The notes under the pieces are model-generated. The model was not told the origin of the DNA. It searched no databases and saw only the letters and a list, made by a program, of their open reading frames with translations. This document shows, in pieces, positions 24,113 to 32,515 of a stretch of 48,944 nt of DNA. Where the stretch lies: assembly GCA_902785455.1 (NCBI GenBank), contig CACZYY010000010.1, forward strand, positions 1-48,944, written 5' to 3'. Both the position numbers and the translations under genes were made by a program. Numbering within the stretch: position 1 is the first letter of the stretch; each line of letters starts with the position of its first letter. The stretch is from an uncultured Spirochaetaceae bacterium. Its GTDB lineage: Bacteria; Spirochaetota; Spirochaetia; Treponematales; Treponemataceae.

Positions 24113-26665
24113 TTAATCCAAAAGGAAGTTGTAGTCTGGGGCGTTACCAAATTCGTCTTCTTGCAGGAAGTCGTAAGATGAACTCATAGAAGAATCCATG
24201 CTTGTAGTGCCTTCCAGATCGAATGTAAGCGGATTATTGTCTTTGATAATCAAATCACTTGCAAATCCTGCTCTGTATAATTCCTGTTCGAGACGGTAGA
24301 GCCCAAGAATTCGACCTGTTGAGTTGCCTGAATGAACTGTACACAATTCTGTTGGCTGAGTGCCGTCAAGGAATGTAAGCGTGATTTTGTGGCCTTCACA
24401 ATCTTCTGTCGGCAATGCTCCTGATACAGAGCAGACTGTCACATCAACTGTGCCTGTAGAAGGACGAACGAAATTTTTGTATGGAAGACCTTCATGCGCT
24501 TTTTGCATGAAACTTGCCATTGCATAACCTGCAAGTGTAGAGCCCGTAAGCTGCAATCCGAGCGACTGACCAGGCTTATCGAAGCCAAACCAGAAGATAG
24601 AAGTGTAATATGGTGTAAAACATGCTGTCCATGCATCTGCCCAGTTCTGTGTCGTTCCTGTCTTGCCTGCTGCTGGAATCGTGTATTTTCGGCCGTTTGC
24701 GTCACGGTAAGTGAATTTTGAGCCGTTTCCTGTAGGGCTTGCGAGCGATCCGGATTTGACAGTGTTTTCAAGGAGTCTTGTCATTGTGTATGCGGTCTGC
24801 GGTGAAATAATCTGCGCCGCACTTCCTTTTGCCTGCTGTTTTTGCCTTACATCCTTTTCTGGATTGAGGAATACATTGCCATTCTTGTCCTCGACATTCC
24901 GGATTGCGATTGGAACAACTTCCTTTCCGCCGTTCGCGAAACAAGCATAAGCATGTGCAAGTTCGATTGGACGGACTGAGCATACGCCGAGACCGATAGG
25001 ATAGCCCGGAACAAAGCCACGGTTAGGAACTTCTTCTTTTGGAATACCAAGAAGGTCGATTGCCCTGTTTATGGCAGTGTCGAATCCGATTCCGTCCAAG
25101 ATTTTGAGTGAAGGAATATTCATAGAATGTGCAAGCGCGTACCATAGCTCGACATCTCCCTTCCATTCGCCACGGAAGTTCTGCGGAATGTAAGGCTTTC
25201 CGTCTGCGGTGTGGAATACAATCGGCGTATCCGAGATGATAGTGCTTGGTGTGAATTGTCTTGAGTCAATTGCTGCGCTGTAATAAAGCGGTTTGAATGA
25301 AGAACCTGGCTGTAATCTTGCTTGAACAGCGCGGATAAACTGGTTTTCGCCGTCGAATTTGCTTCCGCCGACCAGAGATGTGATGTAACCGGTTGAGTTT
25401 TCGACGGCAATCATCGTGCCTTCAATGACATTTTTTCCGACATTTGATTTTGCGATAGCGTTTGCTTTGTTTGCGATTCCGACTTTCAGGGAATCAACGC
25501 CACAGACCAATGAAAGCACATCGACGATAGGATTGATTGTCTTTGTGTAAGTGGCTAGGGCAAGTGTCTCGTTGCGCTGCTGAGAGACTTTAAGCTCGCC
25601 GAGGTTGAATGTGAGTGTCAGAAGCTCTGTAAGCGGTGTGTAGATTCTGAAAGCTGAATTCTGCCTTTCGCTGTTTCCACGCTGGTATGTCCTGTTCGCA
25701 TAAGCTATGTAACGCTCCATTGTATTCTGTGCCGCAATCTGATTCTTGAGGTTGAGCGTTGTGTTTACCGTGAAGCCAGATGAATAAATGTCGTCCGAGC
25801 CGTAAACCATGTTTGAAAGCTCGCGGCGGACATATTCAGAGAACCACGGAGCATTGTCATCTCTTGTTGGTATGGCCGAGTTTCCTGTGCGCGTGTAGTC
25901 AAAATTTGCCCAATATTCCTCAAAAGATGAATCAGACTGTTCCTGCGTGATTAGGCCGTTTTCGACCATTGCCGCGAGAACATATTTCTGCCTGTCCATG
26001 GCACGGTTAGGATATTCGAAAGGATTGTAGTGAGCCGGGTTTGAGAGCTGGACTACAAGAATCGCAGCCTCTGCCGGAGTGATTTCCGTTGCGCTATGCC
26101 CGAAGTAATACTTGCTTGCGGCATTGACACCGTAAGTGCCGCCACCGAAATAGATTTTGTTAAGGTAAAGTTCCAGAATCTCATTCTTTGAGAATCTGCG
26201 TTCCATCTGGATTGCCCACCAGAGTTCTTTGAGCTTTCGCATATATGACATGTCCCGGCGGTCGCAATAGAGAGTGCCTGCAATCTGCTGTGTGAGTGTA
26301 GAGCCGCCACCGAGAGAAAGATGCAATGCCTGGCCTATTACGGCACGGAAAAGTGCTTTTATAGAGAATCCATGATGACTGTAGAAAATACGGTCTTCAC
26401 GAGAGACAAGCGCGTCAATCATATGCTGAGGTAGATGGTTGATGCTGATTATTTCTCGCTTTTCTTCGCTGGCAAGTTCTGTGATCAGTTCGCCGTTGAT
26501 GTCAAGAATCCGGGTAGGAAGTGCCGTGTCAAATTCAGTGAAGTTTTCGTTGTCGATTATGTATTTTGTATTTGAAAGGGCAAGACCAAGCGAAATTCCA
26601 AAAACGCCTGCAAAGAAAAAAAGCCCTGAAATCATTACGACAGTAAATTTGCTTATTTTTTGCAT
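24113..26665 (-). CDS. Class A penicillin-binding protein (transglycosylase-transpeptidase)
   Basis: 850 residues, PBP1A type, polymerises and cross-links peptidoglycan at the outer face of the inner membrane. One N-terminal membrane helix (~8-30). GT51 domain at ~60-240 with SREDRIFYSHHGFS (catalytic Glu ~90), GGSTLTQQIAGTLY and EILELYLNKIYFGGG. Transpeptidase motifs: SSFK at ~455-458, SMN at ~513-515, KTGTT at ~668-672. The long C-terminal tail is Ser/Asp-rich. Start ATG 26665 has no Shine-Dalgarno; TTTACA, 17 bp, TATTCT lies 6 nt before it. First gene of an operon with the helicase. Confidence 0.96.
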   Translation of the reverse strand: MQKISKFTVVMISGLFFFAGVFGISLGLALSNTKYIIDNENFTEFDTALPTRILDINGELITELASEEKREIISINHLPQHMIDALVSREDRIFYSHHGFSIKALFRAVIGQALHLSLGGGSTLTQQIAGTLYCDRRDMSYMRKLKELWWAIQMERRFSKNEILELYLNKIYFGGGTYGVNAASKYYFGHSATEITPAEAAILVVQLSNPAHYNPFEYPNRAMDRQKYVLAAMVENGLITQEQSDSSFEEYWANFDYTRTGNSAIPTRDDNAPWFSEYVRRELSNMVYGSDDIYSSGFTVNTTLNLKNQIAAQNTMERYIAYANRTYQRGNSERQNSAFRIYTPLTELLTLTFNLGELKVSQQRNETLALATYTKTINPIVDVLSLVCGVDSLKVGIANKANAIAKSNVGKNVIEGTMIAVENSTGYITSLVGGSKFDGENQFIRAVQARLQPGSSFKPLYYSAAIDSRQFTPSTIISDTPIVFHTADGKPYIPQNFRGEWKGDVELWYALAHSMNIPSLKILDGIGFDTAINRAIDLLGIPKEEVPNRGFVPGYPIGLGVCSVRPIELAHAYACFANGGKEVVPIAIRNVEDKNGNVFLNPEKDVRQKQQAKGSAAQIISPQTAYTMTRLLENTVKSGSLASPTGNGSKFTYRDANGRKYTIPAAGKTGTTQNWADAWTACFTPYYTSIFWFGFDKPGQSLGLQLTGSTLAGYAMASFMQKAHEGLPYKNFVRPSTGTVDVTVCSVSGALPTEDCEGHKITLTFLDGTQPTELCTVHSGNSTGRILGLYRLEQELYRAGFASDLIIKDNNPLTFDLEGTTSMDSSMSSSYDFLQEDEFGNAPDYNFLLD

Positions 26666-26671
26666 TTACAT

Positions 26672-26700
26672 AGAATACAATTTATGGAAGATAATGTAAA
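26672..26700 (-). promoter_or_regulatory. Promoter of the PBP1A-helicase operon
   Basis: On the minus strand TTTACA (26695-26700), 17-bp spacer, TATTCT (26672-26677). The -10 box ends 6 nt before the ATG at 26665, implying a leaderless or nearly leaderless mRNA. Confidence 0.55.
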
Positions 26701-26728
26701 GATTTTGCAGGATTTTGCTTAGTCAAAG

Positions 26729-26815
26729 AAAAGGGGCTGCCAATTGGCAGCCCCAATTGCCCATCAGGCAAGTCGGGCACCAATGGGTGGGAGGGGATAA
26801 TTGCGTGCCCGACTT
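26729..26815 (-). terminator. Triple-hairpin terminator region of the PEGA-like gene
   Basis: Minus-strand order: GTCGGGCAC-type arms (26770-26780/26805-26815, extended inward by CAAT/ATTG with a bulge), TTGCC/GGCAA with loop CATCA, then GGGGCTGCC/GGCAGCCCC with an AATT centre (26733-26754) followed by TTTTCTTT. The last hairpin is a plausible intrinsic terminator for minus-strand transcription; the first two resemble hairpin repeats. Confidence 0.7.
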
Positions 26816-26925
26816 TTATATTATCGCTAGAATTTGCCGAAATCTTTAGTGCTTTTTAGAAATAAAATAAAGATTTGTACCGCAGAAAAAAAATTACGGT
26901 GCGAGATTTTGAGCGTGTGACGGGA

Positions 26926-27924
26926 TTAATTTTCTTCTGTAATTGTTGCGTCTACATTGAGATTGACGGAATATGTGCGGCCGTTCATTGCAGAGACTGT
27001 TTTGACAATTTCGTAGTCGCCGAGGATGAATTTGACTGAATGTTCGCCCTGAGTGATGGTTACTGGATCGGAAGATACCTTGACCGGTGAGCCGTCAAGA
27101 AATACCTGCGTGTCTTTTGGGCAAAGAAGCTTTAAAAGCGGCTCGATTCCGCGAAGATTTACAGAAAGTGAAGTGGTCTTTGCCTGTTCGATCCGGAATG
27201 TTCGCAGCTCGTTGCGGTATGAATCGCTGACGATAGAAAGATGATGCTCACCAGTCGTAAGAATTTTGTGCTTGTAATCCTGAACAGGAGAATCATCGAT
27301 AAAAACAGAATATTGTTTTTCTTCGGAAGACGGCGGATTCGTTGTGAGTGAAAGAGCACCTTTGTTTTTGAGCACAGGTTTGGCCGTAATTTCAAGAATT
27401 GAATTTTCAAGTGACTCAGGAACTCCTTTCATTACCATCATGAATCGCAGGAAAACGCCCGGAACTGCTGGTTGTACCGGCAGCTTGACGGAATATGGAT
27501 TGTCCTTGATAGAAAAATCATTTGAAACAGGAACATAAAGCGTGAGCGAAAAATTTCCAGGAATGGTCGCAACGTACAGCCGCTCTCCGTGGTAGTTCTG
27601 GGAAGCTTCGCTTGGGCTTGGATCCAGGCCTTCGTATAGCATATAGGCGACAGAATCACGCCATGTGATAATATCTTCTGGAATTTTGAGATTAATCTCG
27701 ACGCCGCTGATATATGTGAGGTCTTTTGGCAGCGTTACCCACAGGGCATCGTTGATACCGCTTTCGACCGTGATTTTTTCTGAGATTTCGTTGAATTCGA
27801 TAGGAATGAGCTTTCTGACACGGAAATTCTCTGAATATGAGCTGATACCTGCAAGAAAAAGTAGGGAGAAAATTAATGATTTTTTTGAAAAACCGCGCCT
27901 GGATTTTTTATCCGAAAATTTCAT
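26926..27924 (-). CDS. Exported protein with PEGA-like beta domains
   Basis: About 332 residues from ATG 27924 (MKFSDKKSRRGFSK). A basic N-region and hydrophobic segment LIFSLLFLAGISSYS form a signal peptide. The first half is beta-rich and unrecognised (LPKDLTYISGVEINLKIPED). Residues ~200-330 contain two repeats resembling the surface PEGA fold (YSVFIDDSPVQDYKHKILTT; TQVFLDGSPVKVSSDPVTIT, each followed by a GEH-S motif). A role at the cell surface or envelope is inference. It lies upstream of the PBP gene on the same strand but is separated from it by a terminator. Confidence 0.7.
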   Translation of the reverse strand: MKFSDKKSRRGFSKKSLIFSLLFLAGISSYSENFRVRKLIPIEFNEISEKITVESGINDALWVTLPKDLTYISGVEINLKIPEDIITWRDSVAYMLYEGLDPSPSEASQNYHGERLYVATIPGNFSLTLYVPVSNDFSIKDNPYSVKLPVQPAVPGVFLRFMMVMKGVPESLENSILEITAKPVLKNKGALSLTTNPPSSEEKQYSVFIDDSPVQDYKHKILTTGEHHLSIVSDSYRNELRTFRIEQAKTTSLSVNLRGIEPLLKLLCPKDTQVFLDGSPVKVSSDPVTITQGEHSVKFILGDYEIVKTVSAMNGRTYSVNLNVDATITEEN

Positions 27925-28012
27925 AATTCCAATCAATACAAACAAGTATATTATATGTACAATTATTTTTCTATGGGATAGCTCCGAAAAATCTGAAATA
28001 TTTCTGAATTAC

Positions 28013-29188
28013 TTAAAACATTTTTGCCGGGTCTTTTGGCGTTCCGTTTTCGCGGACTTCAAAATGAAGGTGCGGGCCTGTTGATGCTCCAGTCGTGCCG
28101 ACAAGTCCGATTGTCGCGCCTGTTGAGACTGTCTGACCTTTTTTTACGAGAATTTTTGAGAGGTGTGCATAGAGACTGGTTGTATTTTTGTCATGAAGAA
28201 GGACTATGTAGTTTCCGTAGATTTCACTGTAGGCTGTCGTTTTGACCGTTCCGTGCTTGCAGGCAAAGACTTCGGTGCCGATTGGGGCTGCAAGGTCGAT
28301 TCCTGCATGAAATTTCCATTTGCCTGAGATGGGGCTGGTGCGGTATCCGAATTCTGATGTGACGATTTTTTTGCTCAAAGGAAGCTGCATTCCTGTGTCA
28401 TGGAAGAATGCGATTTGAGTCGGTGAAAAAGTGATTGCCGGAAGAAAATAAAATTCTGTTCCGTCAATCTCGTAGGTTTTTGTTTCGTCAGTGATAAGGG
28501 ATGCAAATTCTTTTTGAAGAAGGATTTCCAGCGCAGACGAGGCCTTTTTGGGAATATACATGCCCTGCTGAATCGGAAGAATCAGTTCTGTTCCGCTTTT
28601 AATCGCTTGCGGATTTGAGATTCTGTTTATGGTCGCAAGTGTTGCCTGGCCTGTCTGAAATCGTGCGTAAAGTCCGTTAAAAGTGTCAAGGTATTTGTCC
28701 GGGTCTTTTGTGACGGTATACTTATAGAAAAGATTTTTAGGCTTTTCCATGTTTTTTATGCGGTTTCCAGGCAGATTTTTGATTTTGTTTTGAAGCTGTA
28801 GATCTTTTTGATATTGAAGCCAGATTTCATTTTCCCGGCGGATTATTTCGTTCTGAAGCCTGATTTCTTCAAGTTCTTCGGGCGAAGTTGCTTTTCGTTC
28901 TGATTTCGGTGCCTGATTCCGGGGATTTTGAATCTGCGGAAAATCTTCTGAGGAAAGCGTGAAAAATTTTGGCGGTTCCTCGGCGGTGTAAGGAATGTCC
29001 TGGAGAGACTGTGGAAAAACAGGAAATTCGAGAGCAGCGGATAAAATTGTGATGAAGAGAAAATTCCGCCTAGCCGTGTAGCCCCGTAGTTGCGGAGCGA
29101 ACTTGTGAGCGGAGCAATGAGCGTTAGCGAAGGGCGAAAGGGCAGCAGCAGGAAAAGTTTCGCGCCAAATTTTAAAAATCTTAATCAT
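28013..29188 (-). CDS. LysM-M23 family metallopeptidase, exported
   Basis: 391 residues from ATG 29188. Residues ~1-45 are an unusually long N-region before the hydrophobic core NFLFITILSAALEF. A Glu/Gln-rich coiled-coil linker, a LysM-like domain (YKYTVTKDPDKYLDTFNGLY ... IKSGTELILP) and a C-terminal M23 domain follow. The M23 domain carries FHAGIDLAAPIGTEV (zinc His and Asp) and GPHLHFEVRENG (HxH), so it should be an active peptidoglycan endopeptidase. The codons for residues ~13-35 come from a copy of a GC-rich dispersed repeat (29083-29150) read in frame. The start nearly touches the stop of the upstream membrane gene (TGA-A-ATG). Confidence 0.9.
   Translation of the reverse strand: MIKIFKIWRETFPAAALSPFANAHCSAHKFAPQLRGYTARRNFLFITILSAALEFPVFPQSLQDIPYTAEEPPKFFTLSSEDFPQIQNPRNQAPKSERKATSPEELEEIRLQNEIIRRENEIWLQYQKDLQLQNKIKNLPGNRIKNMEKPKNLFYKYTVTKDPDKYLDTFNGLYARFQTGQATLATINRISNPQAIKSGTELILPIQQGMYIPKKASSALEILLQKEFASLITDETKTYEIDGTEFYFLPAITFSPTQIAFFHDTGMQLPLSKKIVTSEFGYRTSPISGKWKFHAGIDLAAPIGTEVFACKHGTVKTTAYSEIYGNYIVLLHDKNTTSLYAHLSKILVKKGQTVSTGATIGLVGTTGASTGPHLHFEVRENGTPKDPAKMF
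29083..29150. repeat. GC-rich hairpin repeat, copy A (inside the M23 gene)
   Basis: Plus-strand order: GTAGCCCCGTAGTTGC, a variable GC-rich segment, GCAATGAGCGTTAGCGAAG, GGCGAAAGGGCAG. It aligns with copy B at 32516 (GTAGCCCCGAAGTTGC ... GCAATGAGCGTGAGCGAAG). Unlike the other copies it lies in a coding frame. Confidence 0.75.
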
Positions 29189-29189
29189 T

Positions 29190-29546
29190 TCAAAAATTTT
29201 CTGATGAAAGTTCGGTCGTTTTGAGTTTAAGGATTTTTGATGCAAGAAAATAGAGTGCGGCTGCGGCAAAAATCGCTAAAATTGCGAAAAATCTTTTACC
29301 AATTATTACGAGCGCAAAAAATGACGAGAAACCAGCCATGACAATCAGAAATTTTGTGATAAAACTGATTGAAGATTTGGCCCCGTGCTTTTTGATTTGT
29401 TTTATAAATATGAATAAAAAAAATGCCGCAATAAGGAAAGTGACCGTGAATGAATATATGTTTGAAAAGGTGGTTGCACAAAAATATAGCGGAAAAATAA
29501 CAAGTGAAGTTAAAAGTGCGCACGCAAAAATCAGAAAAATAAACAT
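29190..29546 (-). CDS. Small integral membrane protein, unknown
   Basis: 118 residues from ATG 29546 (MFIFLIFACALLTS). About four hydrophobic helices: FACALLTSLVIFPLYF, YSFTVTFLIAAFFLFIF, FLIVMAGFSSFFALVI, FFAILAIFAAAALYFLA, with a Lys-rich loop (KQIKKHGAKSS) and a polar C-terminus. An in-frame codon at 29630 would extend it through the ferredoxin terminator and was rejected. No Shine-Dalgarno; TACAAT lies 6 nt before the ATG but lacks a good -35 box. Probably co-transcribed with the M23 peptidase gene 1 nt downstream. Function unknown. Confidence 0.6.
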   Translation of the reverse strand: MFIFLIFACALLTSLVIFPLYFCATTFSNIYSFTVTFLIAAFFLFIFIKQIKKHGAKSSISFITKFLIVMAGFSSFFALVIIGKRFFAILAIFAAAALYFLASKILKLKTTELSSENF

Positions 29547-29570
29547 GTAAACATTGTAAAGCAAGATAAT

Positions 29571-29607
29571 GAAAAAAAAAAGACTGCCGTTTAAAAAGAA
29601 GGCAGCC
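29571..29607 (-). terminator. Intrinsic terminator of the ferredoxin gene
   Basis: On the minus strand GGCTGCC/GGCAGTC arms (one G-U pair, 12-nt loop) are followed by nine T. It ends about 25 nt before the membrane protein ATG. Confidence 0.85.
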
Positions 29608-29671
29608 TTTAGAAAAGTGCCGGTTAACACTTGACGTGATTATCCGCACCTTCTGTTAAATATAAGAAAAC

Positions 29672-29845
29672 TTATGCCTCGCTGATTGCGCTTGCAGGGC
29701 ACTCAGATGCACATGTTCCGCAGCTTACGCATTTGCCTGCGTCGATTTCGCGGTGTCCGTTGTTCTCTGAGATTGCTCCGACTGGGCAGTCAGGTTCACA
29801 AGTTCCACAGTTTACACATACGCTTGGGTCAATTTTCATTGCCAT
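29672..29845 (-). CDS. 2[4Fe-4S] ferredoxin
   Basis: 57 residues, full length for a clostridial-type ferredoxin. Two clusters are visible: CVNCGTCEPDCPVGAI and CVSCGTCASECPASAI, each CxxCxxCxxxCP. It carries electrons at low potential, for example for pyruvate:ferredoxin oxidoreductase or hydrogenase in an anaerobe; the partner is not in this window. The start (MAMKIDPSVCV) is supported by AGAGGT about 9 nt upstream. It is monocistronic, with its own terminator at 29571-29607. The presence of such a ferredoxin supports an anaerobic lifestyle. Confidence 0.97.
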   Translation of the reverse strand: MAMKIDPSVCVNCGTCEPDCPVGAISENNGHREIDAGKCVSCGTCASECPASAISEA

Positions 29846-29988
29846 AATTAGTTACCTCTTAATTAAGATTTGTAAAAGTATTGTAACATCGAAAAAATCA
29901 GAAAACAAGTGGGAGAAGTACGAATTGCTTATTGCTAACAAATGGAAAATGCAGAAAATTATTTTCGCTGGAAAGAAAGTTTTGCCTG

Positions 29989-29997
29989 TGCTAAAAT
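29989..29997 (+). promoter_or_regulatory. Extended -10 promoter element of deoC
   Basis: TGCTAAAAT (TG-n-TAAAAT) ends 8 nt before the deoC ATG. No good -35 box is seen 17 bp upstream and no Shine-Dalgarno is present, so a nearly leaderless mRNA is possible. Confidence 0.4.
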
Positions 29998-30005
29998 AAT
30001 ATCTT

Positions 30006-30722
30006 ATGGAAAAGAATTCTGAAAACATCAAAAAAATCGCCTCGATGATTGATCACACTAACCTCAATCCTTGTGCGACAAAAAAAGACATTGAAAAATT
30101 GTGCGACGAGGCTAAGAAATTCGGATTTGCCTCAGTCTGCGTTAATCCTTTTTACGTTCCTCTTGCGGCCACTCTGCTCGAAGGTAGCGAAGTCAAGGTC
30201 TGCACTGTAGTGGGCTTCCCGCTGGGCTCTGTTACTATCGATGACAAGGCAAGCGAAGCCGGGCTTGTTGTTGACGAGGGGGCTCGTGAGGTCGATATGG
30301 TCATCAATCTCGGTCTAGTAAAGGACAAACAGTGGGACGATGTTTTTGAGGACATTTATGCCGTGCGCTGTGCAATCAATGACGTGTTTGTTCCCGGCGA
30401 TCCAAAAATCATCCTCAAAGTAATTTTGGAAACCTGCTATCTCACGGACGAAGAAATCGTAAAATGCTGCGAGTGTGCCGAAAAGGCTGGGGCTGATTTC
30501 GTTAAGACTTCGACAGGCTTTGCGATTCTCAAAGGCCCGGACGGAAAATTGCTCCCGAACGGGGCTACAACTCATGCCGTAGAGCTCATGAGAAAAACCG
30601 TAGGAGACAGGCTCGGAGTAAAGGCGAGCGGCGGAGTTCACAACTGGGAAGAGGCTTGCGCTATGGTCGAAGCCGGGGCCAGCCGAATCGGAGCTAGTGC
30701 AGGCGTTCAGATTATAAGTTGA
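30006..30722 (+). CDS. deoC: Deoxyribose-phosphate aldolase
   Basis: 238 residues. It splits 2-deoxyribose 5-phosphate into glyceraldehyde 3-phosphate and acetaldehyde in deoxynucleoside salvage. Class I aldolase motifs: IDHTNLNP at the N-terminus, KVCTVVGFPLGSV, EVDMVINLG, the Schiff-base Lys ~167 in DFVKTSTGF and the second Lys ~206 in GVKASGGVHN. It is followed at 31717 by uridine phosphorylase, which acts upstream in the same pathway, with recO between them. The stop codon lies at the edge of a dispersed purine repeat (GAAAGTGGAAAAC). Confidence 0.96.
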   Translation: MEKNSENIKKIASMIDHTNLNPCATKKDIEKLCDEAKKFGFASVCVNPFYVPLAATLLEGSEVKVCTVVGFPLGSVTIDDKASEAGLVVDEGAREVDMVINLGLVKDKQWDDVFEDIYAVRCAINDVFVPGDPKIILKVILETCYLTDEEIVKCCECAEKAGADFVKTSTGFAILKGPDGKLLPNGATTHAVELMRKTVGDRLGVKASGGVHNWEEACAMVEAGASRIGASAGVQIIS

Positions 30723-30727
30723 AAACT

Positions 30728-30797
30728 GAAAGTGGAAAACTGAAAACGGAAAACAAACTTTCCACTTTCCACTTTCCACTTTCCACTTTCCACTTTC
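30728..30797. repeat. ACTTTCC heptamer tandem repeat with inverted arm before recO
   Basis: 5.9 perfect copies of ACTTTCC at 30757-30797. The preceding 30 bases contain GAAAGTGGAAAACTGAAAA, the inverse motif, so the transcript can fold into a long purine-pyrimidine hairpin. The repeat ends 2 nt before the recO ATG and replaces any Shine-Dalgarno. Confidence 0.85.
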
Positions 30798-30799
30798 TT

Positions 30800-31573
30800 A
30801 TGCGTAATATTTCTATGCCTGCGCTGATTCTTTCAGTGCAGATGTCGGGGGAGAATAACCGGCGTGTTACGATTTTTTCTCCCTCCGAGGGAATTCATTT
30901 TGCTACTCTTTACGGCGGGCCCAAGTCCAAGTTGCGCTCGCTTGTTTCGCCCATGAATTCGGGCGTGATTTATCTTTACCGGGACGAAGCCAAAAATCAG
31001 ACGAAAATCACTGATTTCGATGTGAAAAACTGTCATCTATCGTTCCGCGAAAATCTTTTTAAGACCTACGCATCTTCTCTTGCCACGGAAATCCTGATAA
31101 AGACGAAGTGCGCGGGCTTTCCCGAAGAAGCCTGGAAAATCGTGAATGGCTTTCTGGACGGAATAGAGCTTTCCAGCGAGGATGAAAGCCGGCTGGGGCT
31201 TATTCGCTTTTTGTGGCGCTATCTCGCTCTTCTTGGCGTGCGGCCTGATTCTTCCGTTTGCTGTAACTGCGGCTCGTCTCTTCATGCGCAGAAATTCACA
31301 AGTGATTCTTTATCGCAAAAATATATTTTCTCACCATTTGAGAACGGCTTTTCGTGCCCGGATTGCGCGAGCGTCGAAAAAGGAAGCATTCAGCTTTCAA
31401 AGCCCGCAATCACATACCTTGAGGCAATTTCATCTCTTCCGCCAAAGGAAGTGCGGAAAATCACAGTATCAGGAAAAACTCTTTTGGAAATGAAAAACCT
31501 GGTGTATAATTTGATAGAGCAGAATTGCGGCTCAAAACTAAATTCTTTGGAATCTGGAATAGGAATTTTGTAA
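30800..31573 (+). CDS. recO: DNA repair protein RecO
   Basis: 257 residues. RecO loads RecA onto SSB-coated single-stranded DNA, with RecR in the RecFOR pathway. An OB-fold N-terminus (PALILSVQMSGENNRRVTIF; GGPKSKLRSLVSPMNSG) precedes a helical part (LIRFLWRYLALLGVRPD) and a zinc finger of the CxxC ... CxxC kind (CCNCGSSLH; CPDCASVEKG). ATG 30800 gives the family N-terminus; further upstream the frame only translates the heptamer repeat. There is no Shine-Dalgarno. It sits with recA, recJ and uvrD among the repair genes of this window. Confidence 0.92.
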   Translation: MRNISMPALILSVQMSGENNRRVTIFSPSEGIHFATLYGGPKSKLRSLVSPMNSGVIYLYRDEAKNQTKITDFDVKNCHLSFRENLFKTYASSLATEILIKTKCAGFPEEAWKIVNGFLDGIELSSEDESRLGLIRFLWRYLALLGVRPDSSVCCNCGSSLHAQKFTSDSLSQKYIFSPFENGFSCPDCASVEKGSIQLSKPAITYLEAISSLPPKEVRKITVSGKTLLEMKNLVYNLIEQNCGSKLNSLESGIGIL

Positions 31574-31574
31574 A

Positions 31575-31692
31575 ACCACAGATGTCACAGATGGCACAGA
31601 TTGAAGCTATTAATATGAAAGTATTTCATATTAATACGCTGATTTTCTTATAAGAAGACTTATCATCCGTGAAATCTGTGTAATCTGTGGTT
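31575..31692. repeat. Inverted CACAGAT element with a 12-bp inner hairpin
   Basis: Left end ACCACAGATGTCACAGAT (31575-31592), right end ATCTGTGTAATCTGTGGT (31674-31691), inverted and partly matched. Inside, ATTAATATGAAA (31609-31620), loop GTA, TTTCATATTAAT (31624-31635) is a perfect stem, and TTCTTATAAGAA is a second palindrome. It fills the recO-udp gap. The GTA loop echoes the element at 10315. Confidence 0.75.
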
Positions 31693-31716
31693 TAAAAATG
31701 AAAAATGGAGGATTTT

Positions 31717-32505
31717 ATGGTTGATTATACTGAAGGCTCTGGAAAGCAGTATCATACTGGTGTCGGGCCTAGCGATATTGGAAAATATGTAATTATGCCG
31801 GGCGATCCCAAGCGTTGCGCAAAAATTGCTGAGCATTTTGACAATGCCAGGCTTGTTGCGGATGTCCGCGAATATGTCACTTACACGGGCACTCTTGAGG
31901 GAGTTCCTGTTTCGGTCACTTCAACTGGAATCGGTGGTCCTTCGGCTTCGATTGCGATTGAAGAGCTTTCAAAATGCGGCGCGCACACATTTATCCGCGT
32001 TGGAACCTGTGGCGGTATGCAGGAAGAAGTCATGGGCGGTGACATCGTGATTGCCACAGGAGCTGTGCGCATGGAAGGAACTAGCCGTGAATTCGCTCCA
32101 ATTGAGTATCCTGCCGTTGCAAACATTGAGTGCGTAAATGCCCTTATGAACGCGGCTTCAAAGCTTGGAGTTCCTAATCACACTGGTGTCGTCCAGTGCA
32201 AGGATTCATTCTTCGGGCAGCACGAGCCTGAGGTTATGCCAGTGAGCTACGAGCTCGAAAATAAATGGCAGGCATGGCTCAGAATGGGCTGCCTTGCAAG
32301 TGAAATGGAAAGCGCGGCTTTGTTCATAGCAGGCCAGTTCCTGCGGGTGCGGGTAGGCTCATGCTTCCTCGTTGTGGCAAATCAGGAGCGCGCAAAAAAA
32401 GGCCTTCCGAACAAGCAGGCACACGACACCGAGGCTGCAATCACCGTTGCGGTCGAAGCGTTGCGTGAATTGATATTGAAGGACAAAAAATCAGGGAAAA
32501 TCTAA
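31717..32505 (+). CDS. udp: Uridine phosphorylase (nucleoside phosphorylase family)
   Basis: 262 residues. It splits uridine (and often deoxyuridine) with phosphate to uracil and (deoxy)ribose 1-phosphate, feeding deoC after mutase action. PNP/UDP family landmarks: [18 protein letters not shown] (phosphate site), [36 protein letters not shown], and [14 protein letters not shown] (ribose-binding EMES). Specificity for uridine is inferred from overall likeness and length. Start set by GGAGG about 6 nt before ATG 31717; the ATG at 31705 overlaps that site. The gene is followed by the hairpin repeat copy B. Confidence 0.9.
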   Translation: MVDYTEGSGKQYHTGVGPSDIGKYVIMPGDPKRCAKIAEHFDNARLVADVREYVTYTGTLEGVPVSVTSTGIGGPSASIAIEELSKCGAHTFIRVGTCGGMQEEVMGGDIVIATGAVRMEGTSREFAPIEYPAVANIECVNALMNAASKLGVPNHTGVVQCKDSFFGQHEPEVMPVSYELENKWQAWLRMGCLASEMESAALFIAGQFLRVRVGSCFLVVANQERAKKGLPNKQAHDTEAAITVAVEALRELILKDKKSGKI

Positions 32506-32515
32506 GGGCTAGGGT

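Noticed and set aside
29547-29630. Longer start for the small membrane protein
   Set aside because: The extension translates the ferredoxin terminator stem and its T-tract.
29733-29999. Plus-strand open frame of 88 codons before deoC
   Set aside because: It is antisense to the clear 2[4Fe-4S] ferredoxin gene and only mirrors its cysteine codons.
30757-30797. ACTTTCC array as a CRISPR
   Set aside because: Units are 7 bp and directly abutting, with no spacers and no cas genes.
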